A stretch of DNA of 64,000 bases from positions 23,768 to 87,767 of the forward strand of contig NZ_JAJLQZ010000021.1 of the NCBI RefSeq assembly GCF_020991375.1, in the 5' to 3' direction. The translations under genes were made by a program, and so were the position numbers. Position 1 is the first letter of the stretch. Every line of letters starts with the position of its first letter. A model generated the notes under the pieces. That model had not been told where the DNA came from. It made no database searches and saw only the letters and a list, made by a program, of their open reading frames with translations. Below are positions 1 to 8,227 of this stretch, piece by piece. The DNA is from Glycomyces amatae (GTDB taxonomy: Bacteria > Actinomycetota > Actinomycetes > Mycobacteriales > Micromonosporaceae).

Positions 1-1560
1 GACATGGCCTACTGGACCGCCGCGGGCGGCTACTCGGGCGCGGCGCCGCGTCCGAACGTGCCGGGCGGCGCGTGGTGGTGCCTCAAGGCGTACTCGGGGA
101 TGACCGGCACCACGGTGCGGGTCACGCCGCCCCGGCCGGACACGGTCGACACCCTCCAGGGCGTCGCGAGCCTCGACCGGGAGCGCGGGACCGCGCAGAT
201 CCTCGCGGGCGGCGCGGACGGGGACTTCACCATCGCGGCCGAGGGCCTGGACCCGGCGTTCTGGGGCGAGGCCGTCACCGCCACGGTGCACCGCATCGAC
301 TGGTCGGGGTACGAGGGCGCCGCCGGGCCGCCCGTCGTGGTCGACCGCCTCACCGGTCCCCCTGCGGGCCTGGAGGTCGCCGTGCGCGGCGCGGACCGGA
401 TGGCGGCGTACTGGGTGACGCTGGCGCGCGGCGCGGGCGAGCCGGTCGGGCCGCCGCCGTGGAAGGGCTCGTGGGAGGCCGAGGAGGCGGTCGTCACCTC
501 CGGCGAGATCACCCGGCACGGCCACGCGGGCGACGGCAGCGGCTTCGCGGCCTCCGGCGAGCACGACGTGAACGGCCTGAACCTGGTCGACTCGGGCGTG
601 GTGTTCCATGTGGAGGTCCCGGCGGCGGGCGAGTACGACCTGGGGATCTTCTACGCGCACATGTACGGGCGGGGCGCCGAGGCGACCGAGCCGCAGCCCG
701 CGCAGCAGGTGCTCACCGTGAACGGCGCCGAGCGGTTCGTGGACTACCCGACCACGATGAACTGGCAGCACCGGTCGATCGCCCACGAGGGCGTGCGGCT
801 GCGGGCGGGCGCGAACACCGTGGAGCTGTCGAAGACCGGCGCGATCGGGACCGCCCGCGGGGAGGTGGCGCTCGACAAGATCGAGCTGACCGAGCACCGG
901 CCCTGCCGCGAGGCATACGACGGGGCCTTCGCGCGGACCGACGGCGACGGCCTGGTCTTCGACCTGTACGCGGCGGCCGACGGCTACCACCGGGTCGAGG
1001 GCGCCCTCGCGGGCGTCCTGGCGGGGCCGCAGAACCAGGACGTCCCGGTGGACCTGGAGCGGCCGGTGTTCCTGCACGCGGGGATCAACCGGCTGCGGAC
1101 GGCCGCCGACGTGGCGGGCCTGGAGGTCCGGCCCGTGCCGGGACCCGAGCCGGTGGAGGTCGACGCCGCCGAGGCGGTCCGGTCGGGCGGCTCGTGCCTG
1201 GTGGTGAACGACTTCGCGAACCGCGGGCACGTGATCGGCTGGAACGGGCGGGGCGCGGGCGCGGCGATCACCGTCGAGGCCGCGGCGGGGCCGCACATGC
1301 TGCTGGTGAGCTACGCGAACGACGTGCGCGCCGAAGGCCACGAGTACAACGTGGACATCGTCACGCGCCACTGCGACATCACCGTGAACGGCGCCCTGAT
1401 CGGGCGGTTCCCCATGCGGGGCACCTGGACCTGGAACGACTTCTGGACCTGCCCGGTGATCGTCGAACTGCAGGAGGGCGCGAACACGCTCACCTTCACC
1501 AACCCCGATGAGCCCACCGCGGACTTCGAGCGGTTCCGCCTGGCACCGCTCAATCCGTGA
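1..1560 (+). CDS. C-terminal part of a secreted carbohydrate-active protein with two CBM35-like modules (5' end outside window)
   Basis: The frame is already open at base 1, so the ATG at 4 is probably internal and the gene starts upstream. The opening residues (AYWTAAGGYSG, then PGGAWWCLKAYSGM) look like the end of a glycosidase barrel followed by a beta-sandwich. Two beta-rich modules follow, at about residues 155-300 and 385-515 of the visible part. Each has the pattern of a GEYDLGI or GPHMLLVSY strand, then a GANTVEL or GANTLTF strand, and a closing LDKIEL or FERFRL strand, as in CBM35/CBM6 carbohydrate-binding modules. The protein probably acts outside the cell on plant or fungal polysaccharide. 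The catalytic family cannot be named from this fragment. The modular assignment is from pattern only. Confidence 0.6.
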   Translation, partial: DMAYWTAAGGYSGAAPRPNVPGGAWWCLKAYSGMTGTTVRVTPPRPDTVDTLQGVASLDRERGTAQILAGGADGDFTIAAEGLDPAFWGEAVTATVHRIDWSGYEGAAGPPVVVDRLTGPPAGLEVAVRGADRMAAYWVTLARGAGEPVGPPPWKGSWEAEEAVVTSGEITRHGHAGDGSGFAASGEHDVNGLNLVDSGVVFHVEVPAAGEYDLGIFYAHMYGRGAEATEPQPAQQVLTVNGAERFVDYPTTMNWQHRSIAHEGVRLRAGANTVELSKTGAIGTARGEVALDKIELTEHRPCREAYDGAFARTDGDGLVFDLYAAADGYHRVEGALAGVLAGPQNQDVPVDLERPVFLHAGINRLRTAADVAGLEVRPVPGPEPVEVDAAEAVRSGGSCLVVNDFANRGHVIGWNGRGAGAAITVEAAAGPHMLLVSYANDVRAEGHEYNVDIVTRHCDITVNGALIGRFPMRGTWTWNDFWTCPVIVELQEGANTLTFTNPDEPTADFERFRLAPLNP

Positions 1561-1729
1561 CCGGACCGTCCGGTATCCGACAGTTCAAGGAGCGCTCGTC
1601 ACCTTCGGATCACCCGTTCGTTGGACATGCGCGGGGCGGTGGCGGGAGCTCGCCGGTTGCCACATACTGGGGGAACCTGGCCGTCCCGATCCGCACCATT
1701 CATCGAGACGCCAGGAAAGGAGGTCGCAC

Positions 1730-2353
1730 ATGGGAGGACTCGCGATGGCCGTTGCCGAAACCGACAGCGAAGCAGGCCCCGCCGACCAGGGTGAACTGTG
1801 GAAGGCATGGGAAGAACTCGATGTGCCGCCCGGATTCCGAGCGGAGATCATTCGAGGAGACATCGTCTTGTCGCCGTCCCCGACCAGCAAGCACAGCCAG
1901 ATCTGCGCTCAGATCAGCCGCCAGTTGTGGCCGCTCGCCTCCGAACGCGAGTGGTACTCGGCGAATGAGCTCGGCGTGCGCATTGCGCACACGGACGAGG
2001 CGTTGATACCAGATCTCGTCGTGCTGCCGATGGCGGTACTCGACGAGGAAGAGGAGACCCAGGCCGTCGACTCGGGAGAGATCCTGCTCGCCGTGGAGGT
2101 CACCTCCGACTCCTCGGCCCGCAGGGACCGGAAGACGAAGCTGTGGAGCTACGCCTACGGGATGATCCCGGTCTACCTCCTGGTGGACCGGCATGAGGGC
2201 GAAGGCACGGTGACCGTGTACAGCGAGCCGGACGGCAACGGGAACTACGTCGAGCACCAGAAGACGGCGTTCGGCAAACCGGTGACGCTTCCCGACCCCA
2301 TCGGGTTCGAGCTCGACACCGGCCCGTTCACGCCGAAGACGCGAAAGGCCTGA
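1730..2353 (+). CDS. Uma2 family (DUF820) PD-(D/E)XK nuclease-fold protein
   Basis: A 207-residue protein with the Uma2 pattern: a short helix-strand lead, PD at residues 94-95 followed by LVVLP, then a beta strand ending AVEVTSDSS (Glu123), then Lys137 in KLWSYA and a YLLVDR strand. Asp95, Glu123 and Lys137 would form the PD-(D/E)XK metal site. The function of the family is unsettled; members are common in actinobacteria and cyanobacteria and are annotated as putative endonucleases. The start is set by AAAGGAGGT five to six bases before the ATG at 1730; an in-frame ATG at 1745 is the alternative. The longer frame from 1508 lies inside the previous gene and is not credible. A strong hairpin follows the stop. 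Confidence 0.82.
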   Translation: MGGLAMAVAETDSEAGPADQGELWKAWEELDVPPGFRAEIIRGDIVLSPSPTSKHSQICAQISRQLWPLASEREWYSANELGVRIAHTDEALIPDLVVLPMAVLDEEEETQAVDSGEILLAVEVTSDSSARRDRKTKLWSYAYGMIPVYLLVDRHEGEGTVTVYSEPDGNGNYVEHQKTAFGKPVTLPDPIGFELDTGPFTPKTRKA

Positions 2354-2360
2354 AGTGAGC

Positions 2361-2394
2361 GGAGGGGCCCGCGCCGCGAGGCGCGGGCCCCTCC
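2361..2394 (+). terminator. Hairpin terminator after the Uma2 gene
   Basis: Perfect 15-bp stem (GGAGGGGCCCGCGCC and its complement) closed by a GCGA tetraloop, eight bases after the stop codon. Confidence 0.75.
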
Positions 2395-2569
2395 GCCGTC
2401 CGGCTGCTCCCCGGCGAGGCCGTTCAGGGCCTCGAACCGGGCGTCGGCGAGGACGACGTCCCGCGCCTTCACGCTCTCCTCGTCCCGTAAGGGTGATCTC
2501 GTGCGCGGCACTGCGACACCGCACCGAGCGACCGCGGCCGGGGCGGGTGCGGATGCGAGACTCGTGACC

Positions 2570-2962
2570 ATGATCAAAGGGTTCAAAGAGTTCTTGATGC
2601 GCGGCAATGTGGTCGAGCTGGCCGTCGCGGTGGTCATGGGATCGGCGATGACCGCCCTGGTGACGTCCTTCGGCGACGCGTTCCTCAACCCGCTCATCAC
2701 ACTGGTCACCGGCGGCGCCGAGGTCGGCGGCAGCTTCACGATCAACGGCGTCGAGTTCCCGTACGGGGTGTTCCTCAACGGGCTGCTCGTGTTCTTCCTG
2801 ACCTCGCTGGCGGTGTACTTCGTCGTCGTGATGCCCATGAACAAGCTCCGCGAGCGGTTCATGTCCAATGAGGAGGAGGCCGAGGTCGTGCGCGAGGAGC
2901 AGGTGGTCCTGCTGGAGCAGATCCGGGACCTCCTCCAGGAGCAGCGCCGCGGCCAGCCGTGA
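2570..2962 (+). CDS. mscL: Large-conductance mechanosensitive channel MscL
   Basis: A 130-residue protein with every MscL landmark. It has the amphipathic N-terminus MIKGFKEFLMRGNVVELAVAV, the first pore helix ending near VTSFGDAFLNPLI, a short periplasmic loop (about residues 45-65), the second membrane helix LLVFFLTSLAVYFVVVMP, and a charged cytoplasmic helix at the C-terminus (EEEAEVVREEQVVLLEQIRDLL). It forms a homopentameric membrane channel that opens under membrane tension and releases osmolytes on hypo-osmotic shock. Length is typical. The ATG at 2570 is preferred because it begins exactly at the conserved N-terminus; a GTG two codons earlier is possible. The gene stands alone and is followed by a hairpin. 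Confidence 0.95.
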   Translation: MIKGFKEFLMRGNVVELAVAVVMGSAMTALVTSFGDAFLNPLITLVTGGAEVGGSFTINGVEFPYGVFLNGLLVFFLTSLAVYFVVVMPMNKLRERFMSNEEEAEVVREEQVVLLEQIRDLLQEQRRGQP

Positions 2963-2968
2963 CGTCCG

Positions 2969-2994
2969 GGCCCGCCGCGGCGGCGCGGCGGGCC
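2969..2994 (+). terminator. Hairpin terminator after mscL
   Basis: Ten-bp perfect stem GGCCCGCCGC with a six-base loop, starting seven bases after the mscL stop. Confidence 0.6.
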
Positions 2995-3165
2995 GACGCG
3001 GAGGTTTGGCGCGGGAGCGCGGCCGGGTACCCGCCGGGCCGCGGGATCGAGGTATTGCCTGTGTCGCACCCGCGTGGGACGGTGGGGTGGCATCGCCGAC
3101 CCGCGGTGCGCCGACCCGCGAGACCTGACCCGAAGTGCAAGACCCGACCCCGAAGGACGTACGCC

Positions 3166-3978
3166 ATGGCGACCTCTATCCCTCTCGGTGCCCCGATCTG
3201 GGCCGACACCACCACCCCCGACCTCGCTACGGACCTGGCGTTCTACACGCGCCTGTTCAACTGGGCGAGCTTCGACAGCGGCGAGCAGTTCGGGCACTAC
3301 ACGGAGCTGTGCCTGGGCACGACGGCCGCCACGGCCCGGGCGGTCGCGGGGATCGTGGCGTCCCCGCCCGGCGAGCCGCCGGCGGGCTGGGGCGTGGCGT
3401 TCCACGTGGGCGACTGCGTGCAGGCCGCGGCCGAGGCCGAGAAGCTCGGCGGGACCGTCGTGAGCCACCCGATGCGCATCGGGGAGGACCTGGTGTACGC
3501 GGGGATGCGCGACCCGGACGGGGGCGCGTTCGGGCTGTACGAGCCCCTGAGCGACCACGTCGGCTTCACGGCGTACAACGAGCCGGGCGCGGTCGTGTGG
3601 TGCGAGTACGTCTACGACGGCGCCCCGGTGGAGGCGATGCAGTTCTACTCGGAGCTGCTGAACTGGTCGGTGCGGCTGCCCGACGCGGAGGACCCGCCGC
3701 GGGACGCGCCGTACGTGGGGCTGTGGACGCACGAGACGAACGTGGAGTTCGGGGGCGGGCGCATGGCGCTGGGCCCCGAGCTGGAGATGAAGCCGCACTG
3801 GCTGGTGTGCTTCGGGACCGACTCGGTGGACCTGACCGCGGCGAAGGCGGTGGACCTGGGCGGCTCGGTGGCGGTGGCCCCCGTGGAGGACCCGGGCGGG
3901 CGCATGGCGGTCCTGGTGTCGCCGACGGGCGCGCACTTCTCGGTGATGTCGAGCAGGGAACGCGCGAACGACGCGTGA
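3166..3978 (+). CDS. VOC family protein with two glyoxalase-like domains
   Basis: A 270-residue protein made of two vicinal-oxygen-chelate units. The first runs from about residue 9 (PIWADTTTPDLATDLAFYTRLFNW) to 128, ending in MRDPDGGAFGLYEP. The second begins near residue 140 (VVWCEYVYDGAPVEAMQFYSELLNW) and ends in VLVSPTGAHFSVM. This tandem layout, with FYTRLFNW-type helices after each first strand, is typical of the actinobacterial hydroxylase/glyoxalase-like VOC group. Substrate is unknown and metal ligands are not fully conserved in both halves, so enzymatic activity is not certain. The start at 3166 has a GAAGGA motif upstream; the longer frame from 2959 would run into the mscL stop region. 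Confidence 0.85.
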   Translation: MATSIPLGAPIWADTTTPDLATDLAFYTRLFNWASFDSGEQFGHYTELCLGTTAATARAVAGIVASPPGEPPAGWGVAFHVGDCVQAAAEAEKLGGTVVSHPMRIGEDLVYAGMRDPDGGAFGLYEPLSDHVGFTAYNEPGAVVWCEYVYDGAPVEAMQFYSELLNWSVRLPDAEDPPRDAPYVGLWTHETNVEFGGGRMALGPELEMKPHWLVCFGTDSVDLTAAKAVDLGGSVAVAPVEDPGGRMAVLVSPTGAHFSVMSSRERANDA

Positions 3979-3999
3979 GCGGTTCTCCGCAACGAACGT

Positions 4000-4028
4000 G
4001 AGAGGCCCCGCCGCACTGCGGCGGGGCC
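4000..4028. terminator. Bidirectional hairpin between the VOC gene and the toxin gene
   Basis: Thirteen-bp perfect stem GAGGCCCCGCCGC with a three-base loop, placed between two convergent genes so that it can serve both. Confidence 0.75.
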
Positions 4029-4036
4029 TCGGCGCG

Positions 4037-4435
4037 TCAGCCGAATTCGGGGACCGTGACGGCGCACTCGATTCCGGGGGCGTTCGCGAGTCGCTTGTCG
4101 AAGGTCCACAATTCCGCGCCGAACCGCTCAGCGAGCGCGACGTACGCCGCGTCGTACGGAGTCACGTTGTGCCGCAGTTCCCAGATGCGGATTTCCAAGG
4201 CCTCCGAAGGTACGCGCTCGATCGAGAGCTCCTTGAGGTCGAACAGCGCCAATCCGGCCCGCTCCTCAGTGAGGACGTTCCTGCGGCAGTACTTGCGGAG
4301 GATCGACATCACCTCGAGGTTGACATGAGCAGGAGCAGCCAACTCGTGTTGCCCGAGCTCCTTGCGAAGACGTGTGTCGGCTTCGGTCAGCGACGCCACT
4401 GCGGGGGCGAGCACCGATGCGTCGACGATGATCAC
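4037..4435 (-). CDS. PIN-domain toxin of a FitB/VapC-type module
   Basis: A 132-residue PIN-domain protein starting at a GTG (VIIVDASVLAPAV). The four acidic positions expected for the metal-dependent ribonuclease site are visible: Asp5, Glu41 (NLEVMSILRK), Asp95 (TPYDAAYVALAE) and Asp113 (WTFDKRL). Family members cleave RNA, often tRNA or rRNA, when freed from their antitoxin. The GTG start overlaps the upstream antitoxin stop by four bases (GTGA), the usual translational coupling in such pairs. A longer frame to 4615 would lie across the antitoxin and is rejected. Function as a toxin is inferred from family and gene order. Confidence 0.88.
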   Translation of the reverse strand: MIIVDASVLAPAVASLTEADTRLRKELGQHELAAPAHVNLEVMSILRKYCRRNVLTEERAGLALFDLKELSIERVPSEALEIRIWELRHNVTPYDAAYVALAERFGAELWTFDKRLANAPGIECAVTVPEFG

Positions 4436-4662
4436 CGGGCTTCTCGGTCTTCGCGGATCATCGCCACGATCTCGTCGTGGTCGAGCGCAGGGCCCCCTCG
4501 GTGCTCCACCCGTGCAAGAACCTCCGCAACGGTGGGCCGCTGCGCTTCCCGGGTGAGCTTGCGGAGCAGGTACTCCTGGAGGGACATGCCCTCGGCGGCG
4601 GCCCGAGTCTTCCACACCCGGTGGACCTCGTCGGGGACATTCTTCACCTGGATGTTCTTCAT
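4432..4662 (-). CDS. FitA-like ribbon-helix-helix antitoxin
   Basis: A 76-residue protein. Residues 1-40 (MKNIQVKNVPDEVHRVWKTR, then AAAEGMSLQEYLLRKL) match the ribbon-helix-helix DNA-binding unit of FitA/VapB-type antitoxins: a beta strand that reads DNA followed by two helices. The tail (PTVAEVLARVEHRG, then a charged helix) would bind and block the PIN toxin encoded immediately downstream. The ATG at 4662 fits the family N-terminus; upstream ATGs at 4725 and 4686 in the same frame overlap the permease gene end and are less likely. Such antitoxins usually repress their own promoter, and an inverted repeat lies just upstream. Confidence 0.85.
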   Translation of the reverse strand: MKNIQVKNVPDEVHRVWKTRAAAEGMSLQEYLLRKLTREAQRPTVAEVLARVEHRGGPALDHDEIVAMIREDREAR

Positions 4663-4692
4663 GGTCTCAGCATAACTTTCGATCATGCGACG

Positions 4693-4709
4693 AGCATATG
4701 AATCATGCT
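4693..4709. promoter_or_regulatory. Candidate antitoxin operator (inverted repeat)
   Basis: Arms AGCAT and ATGCT around a seven-base AT-rich spacer, lying across the permease stop codon and about 30 bases before the antitoxin start. The region is locally AT-rich in a GC-rich context. Role is inferred from position only. Confidence 0.3.
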
Positions 4710-6457
4710 TCGCGCATCCTCGCATTTCGCCTCGAGCGGTGTGTCGGGCGCTTCGGGAGCGATACGGCGGCCATCACGGCGAGGGTCAGGGCGATCATCG
4801 CCGCGGCCGGGGCGAGGGCCGCGAGCGGCGCCCGCTCGAGGTACGGCATCGATCTCGCCAGGCTCGCGCCCCATTCCGGGGCGTCGGGGCCCGCGCCGAG
4901 GCCGAGAAAGCCGAGCGAGGCGATCCCGAGGGCCATCCCCGGCAGCCGCAGTCCCGCGTGCGCCGCGAGCGGCCCGGTCACGAGCGGCAGCGTGTGGCGC
5001 CGCAGCATCCATCCCGGTCCGGCGCCGAGCGCCAAGCGCCCTTCGCGGTGCCCGGCGCTCCCGGCCTGCGCGACGAGCGCGGCCGCGTGGGCCGCGAGCG
5101 GCGGCCACGAGACGGCGACGACCGCGATCACCGCGCCGAGCTGGCCGCGCCCCAGCACGACCACGACGAGCATCCCGGCGATCGCCACCGGGAACGAGTT
5201 GAACGCCTCGGCCAGCGGATGCGCTAGGCGCGGAAGGAAGCCGAGCGCCAGCGCGATCGCGTACGACAGCGCGCACGCCCCGAGCGCCGCCCCCGCGGTC
5301 CACGCCGCGCCCTGGCCGAGGCGGGCGAGCACGTCGCGGCCGAGTTCGTCGGTGCCGAGCCAGTGGGCCGCGCTCGGTCCTTCCAGGCGCGTCCCGGTGG
5401 CGATGGCGCCGCTGCGGGCGAGCCCGTAGACGACGGCGATCAGCAACGGCGTTGCGGCGCAGGCGAACCAGGCCAGGTGGCGGCGCCGCCCGCCCGAGAC
5501 GGGCGGGGCGACCGGGATCGCGGCGGCCTCGGCGGCCGGTCCGGCGAGGCGGCGGGCGCCCGCCCGCGCGGCGAGCCCCGCGGCGAAGCCGAAGCCGATG
5601 AGGAGCACCATGCACGCCTGGAGGACCGGGAGGTCCTGGGCGTCGGCGGCGGCCAGGGCGGCGCGGCCGAGCCCGGGGATCGCGAAGATCGTCTCGGTGG
5701 CGACGGCCGCGCCGGTGATGCTGACGGCCACGATCGCCAGCTGCGGGGCGAGCGGCGGCGCGGCCCGGCGCAGGAGCGCGCGGGCGATCCGGACGCGCGG
5801 GTACCCGGCGGCGCGCCACTGCCGCACCCAGTCCTCGGCGGCGACCTGGCCGATGGCGTCGCGGCCGAGGCGGGCGGCGACGCCGCCGCCGGGCAGGCCC
5901 ATGGCGAGCGCGGGCAGGACGAGGTTCGCGGGGCCGTCGAAGCCGTAGGCGGGCAGGAGGCCGAGCCAGGCGGCGAAGACGGCGACGCCGAGGGTCGCGA
6001 GGAGGAAGTCGGGGAGGGCGGCGAAGGAGGCCACGGCGATGCCGCCGGAACGGACGGGCCGCCCGGAGGCGGCGCGGCGCAGGGCGGGCGCACACGCGGC
6101 GGCGGTGACCGCGGCGGTCACGAGCAGGGCCGCGCCCATGACGGTGAGGGACGTGCCGAAGGCCGGGACCACGGTGTCGGCCACGGGTGCGCCGCTGGCC
6201 CAGGAGGTGCCGAGGTCGCCGCGGGCGAGTCCGGCGAGCCAGTCGCGGAGGATCGCGAGCGGCCCGGCGTCGAGGCCGAGCTCGGCGCGGACGGCGGCGA
6301 GGGCCCCCTCGGTGGCCTCGCGGCCGGGGTAGCGGGCGCGCAGGACCGTCAGGGCCGGATCGCGGTCGGCGAGCCAGGGCAGCAGTCCGATCGCGACGAG
6401 GACGGCCAGGAGGACCAGCAGTCGCGTCAGCACGCCCCATGCGCCTCGGAGTGCCAC
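4703..6457 (-). CDS. Fused DppB-DppC-type ABC transporter permease (peptide/nickel family)
   Basis: A 584-residue membrane protein joining two permeases that are normally separate. Residues 1 to about 280 are DppB-like: a first membrane helix, then a periplasmic segment with RYPGREATEGALAAVRAELGLDAGPL, and WLAGLARGDLGTSW before the channel domain. After a polar linker (GGRRRHLAW) the second half is DppC-like: the HWLGTDELGRDVLARL signature, a membrane block, and LRLPGMALGIASLGFLGLGA with PEWG. It should form the translocation pore for a peptide, nickel or similar solute bound by the lipoprotein encoded upstream. No ABC ATPase gene lies in the window on either side; a toxin-antitoxin pair follows directly. 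A hairpin lies between it and the binding-protein gene. Confidence 0.85.
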   Translation of the reverse strand: MALRGAWGVLTRLLVLLAVLVAIGLLPWLADRDPALTVLRARYPGREATEGALAAVRAELGLDAGPLAILRDWLAGLARGDLGTSWASGAPVADTVVPAFGTSLTVMGAALLVTAAVTAAACAPALRRAASGRPVRSGGIAVASFAALPDFLLATLGVAVFAAWLGLLPAYGFDGPANLVLPALAMGLPGGGVAARLGRDAIGQVAAEDWVRQWRAAGYPRVRIARALLRRAAPPLAPQLAIVAVSITGAAVATETIFAIPGLGRAALAAADAQDLPVLQACMVLLIGFGFAAGLAARAGARRLAGPAAEAAAIPVAPPVSGGRRRHLAWFACAATPLLIAVVYGLARSGAIATGTRLEGPSAAHWLGTDELGRDVLARLGQGAAWTAGAALGACALSYAIALALGFLPRLAHPLAEAFNSFPVAIAGMLVVVVLGRGQLGAVIAVVAVSWPPLAAHAAALVAQAGSAGHREGRLALGAGPGWMLRRHTLPLVTGPLAAHAGLRLPGMALGIASLGFLGLGAGPDAPEWGASLARSMPYLERAPLAALAPAAAMIALTLAVMAAVSLPKRPTHRSRRNARMREA

Positions 6458-6546
6458 GGGTCAGGCCCTGTCCGGGAGGGGCGGTGTCCGCCGCCGGATG
6501 GCGGCGATCCGCGCACCGGCGCCGGGGAACGCGACGCGGCGAGCAG

Positions 6547-6575
6547 GCGCATTGCTTGCGCGCCAAGCAGTGCGC
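6547..6575 (-). terminator. Intra-operon hairpin between binding-protein and permease genes
   Basis: Twelve-bp stem (GCGCATTGCTTG with CAAGCAGTGCGC, one G-U pair) and a five-base loop. Hairpins at this place commonly lower expression of permease relative to binding protein; that role is inferred. Confidence 0.5.
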
Positions 6576-6638
6576 GGTCCGAGCCGAGCGACGGGTGGGC
6601 GGGCCGGATGCGGGCCGTTCGAGTGCACGGGGCCGCTC

Positions 6639-8162
6639 CTACTCCATGTCGGTGGCTGCGGTGATGATCTCGCGTTCGCGCGGGTCGCTGGCGACGCCCG
6701 TGACGCCTTGGGCCACACCGGTCACGAGCCGCTCGTGGGCGACGGGCACGAACGCGCCGGTGCCGAGCACGACCGCTTCGGCGTCGAGCACGGCGGCCTG
6801 GCGGCGCTCGGCGACGGCCTCCGGGGTGTCGCCCTCGACCGGCGCGGACGCGGTGTTGACCGCGGCGATCGCCTCGTCCACGGCGGGGTCGGCGAGCTGG
6901 GAGGCGTTGAAGCCGCCCTCGGAGGCGAAGTCGGAGGCGAGGGCGGTGTAGGCGTCGCCGGAGTCCTGCACGACCGAGCGGGACATCAGGAAGACGTCGA
7001 AGTCCCCGGCGAGCATGTCGGGCTCGATGTCGTTGTACTCGCGCACGTCCGTCTCGGTCGCGAACCCGGCGGCCTCGAGCTGCGCGGCGATGACGATGAG
7101 CGCCTCGGGCAGTTCGGCCCGGTTGGAGTACGTGCCGAGCCTGAGCGCCTCGCCCGCGGGGGCCGCGGCCTCGGGGAGCGTGTAGTCGCGGTGGTCGGCG
7201 GCCCAGGCGAGGGCGGGCCCGAAGAGTCCCTCGGGGGCGTCGGCGCGGCCTTCGTAGATGTCGTCGACGATCGGGGCGGGGTCGACCGCGGCGGCGACGG
7301 CGGCGCGCAGCGCGGGGTCGGCGAGGGGGCCCGCGGCGGTGTTGAGGTAGAGGCCGACGGTGCGGGCGGTGGGGGCGTCCTGGAGCTGGGAGTCCTCGAG
7401 GTTCGCGATCTGGGCGTAGGGGACGGCCTCGAGCACGTGGGCCTCGCCGGAGCGCAGCGCCGCGACGCGGGTGGCGGCGTCGGGCACGTAGTCGGCGCGG
7501 TAGCCGTCGAGCAGCGCGGGCTCGCCCCAGTAGTCGTCGTTGCGTTCGAGGACGACGCCGGTGGCGGTGGACTCGGTGATGGTGAAGGGCCCGGTGGCGT
7601 GCCCGACCGGGTCGACGGCGCCGTTTCCAGACGTGCCGCCGCCGTAGGCGCCCGGGGAGAGGATCGCGAGCTGCGGGCTCGAGAGCCGTTGCGGGAGCAC
7701 GGGGTCGGCTTCGACGGTGGTGACGCGGAGGGTGTGGGTGCCGGTGGCCTCGGCGGCGAGGCCGATCCCGTCGATGACGCGCGGGACGGCCGCGGCCGCG
7801 GCCGCGGCGTTGAGGCAGGCGGCGACGGCGGCGGCGTCGAGGGCGGCGCCGTCCTGGAAGGCGACGTCGTCGCGGAGGGTGAGGTCCCAGGCGGTGCCCT
7901 CGGCGCGGGTCCAGTCGAGGGCGAGGCGCGCGACGGGCAGGCCGTCGTCGTCGAGGCCCAGGAGGGTCTCGGCGACGGCCCAGCGGGCGAGGAGGAACGC
8001 GTCGTCGGAGTGGGGCGAGAGGGCGGCGGCGGGGGTGAGGGCCATCGCGATCGTGAGGCGGCCCGGCGCGGCGCCGCCGGAGTCGAAGCAGCCGGCGGTG
8101 GCGAGGAGCCCGCCGAGGCCGAGGGGGGCGGCGGCGAGCAGGGAGCGCCTGGAGAGCGGCAT
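6639..8162 (-). CDS. ABC transporter substrate-binding lipoprotein, SBP family 5 (peptide/nickel type)
   Basis: A 507-residue exported protein. It starts MPLSRRSLLAAA, a twin-arginine-like signal, and has a lipobox ending ATAGC, so it is expected to be anchored to the outer face of the membrane. The mature part follows SBP_bac_5 order: an early lobe with AVAETLLGLDDDGLPV and WDLTLRDDVAFQDG, a middle lobe with GTGPF-like context (GHATGPFTITE) and RNDDYWGEPALLDGYRADYV, and a C-terminal region with LRLGTYSNRAELPEALIVIAAQLEAAGF. It delivers an oligopeptide, nickel or similar ligand to the fused permease gene downstream. The ATG at 8162 is chosen over upstream in-frame ATGs because it opens the signal peptide. 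Confidence 0.87.
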   Translation of the reverse strand: MPLSRRSLLAAAPLGLGGLLATAGCFDSGGAAPGRLTIAMALTPAAALSPHSDDAFLLARWAVAETLLGLDDDGLPVARLALDWTRAEGTAWDLTLRDDVAFQDGAALDAAAVAACLNAAAAAAAVPRVIDGIGLAAEATGTHTLRVTTVEADPVLPQRLSSPQLAILSPGAYGGGTSGNGAVDPVGHATGPFTITESTATGVVLERNDDYWGEPALLDGYRADYVPDAATRVAALRSGEAHVLEAVPYAQIANLEDSQLQDAPTARTVGLYLNTAAGPLADPALRAAVAAAVDPAPIVDDIYEGRADAPEGLFGPALAWAADHRDYTLPEAAAPAGEALRLGTYSNRAELPEALIVIAAQLEAAGFATETDVREYNDIEPDMLAGDFDVFLMSRSVVQDSGDAYTALASDFASEGGFNASQLADPAVDEAIAAVNTASAPVEGDTPEAVAERRQAAVLDAEAVVLGTGAFVPVAHERLVTGVAQGVTGVASDPREREIITAATDME

Positions 8163-8198
8163 GGAGTGAGTCTCGTCTCTTGTCGCGAAGGTCTTCCT

Positions 8199-8217
8199 AT
8201 TGCAAGTCGAGTGCAAT
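8199..8217. promoter_or_regulatory. Inverted repeat in the divergent promoter region
   Basis: ATTGCA and TGCAAT arms around seven bases, between the divergently read binding-protein and acetyltransferase genes. It is a plausible shared operator; no regulator gene is adjacent. Confidence 0.4.
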
Positions 8218-8227
8218 ACTGGCATGC

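Noticed and set aside
4683..6664. Very long Arg/Gly-rich frames overlapping the fused permease on both strands
   Set aside because: They are shadow frames produced by GC-rich third positions; the hydrophobic permease frame explains the region fully.
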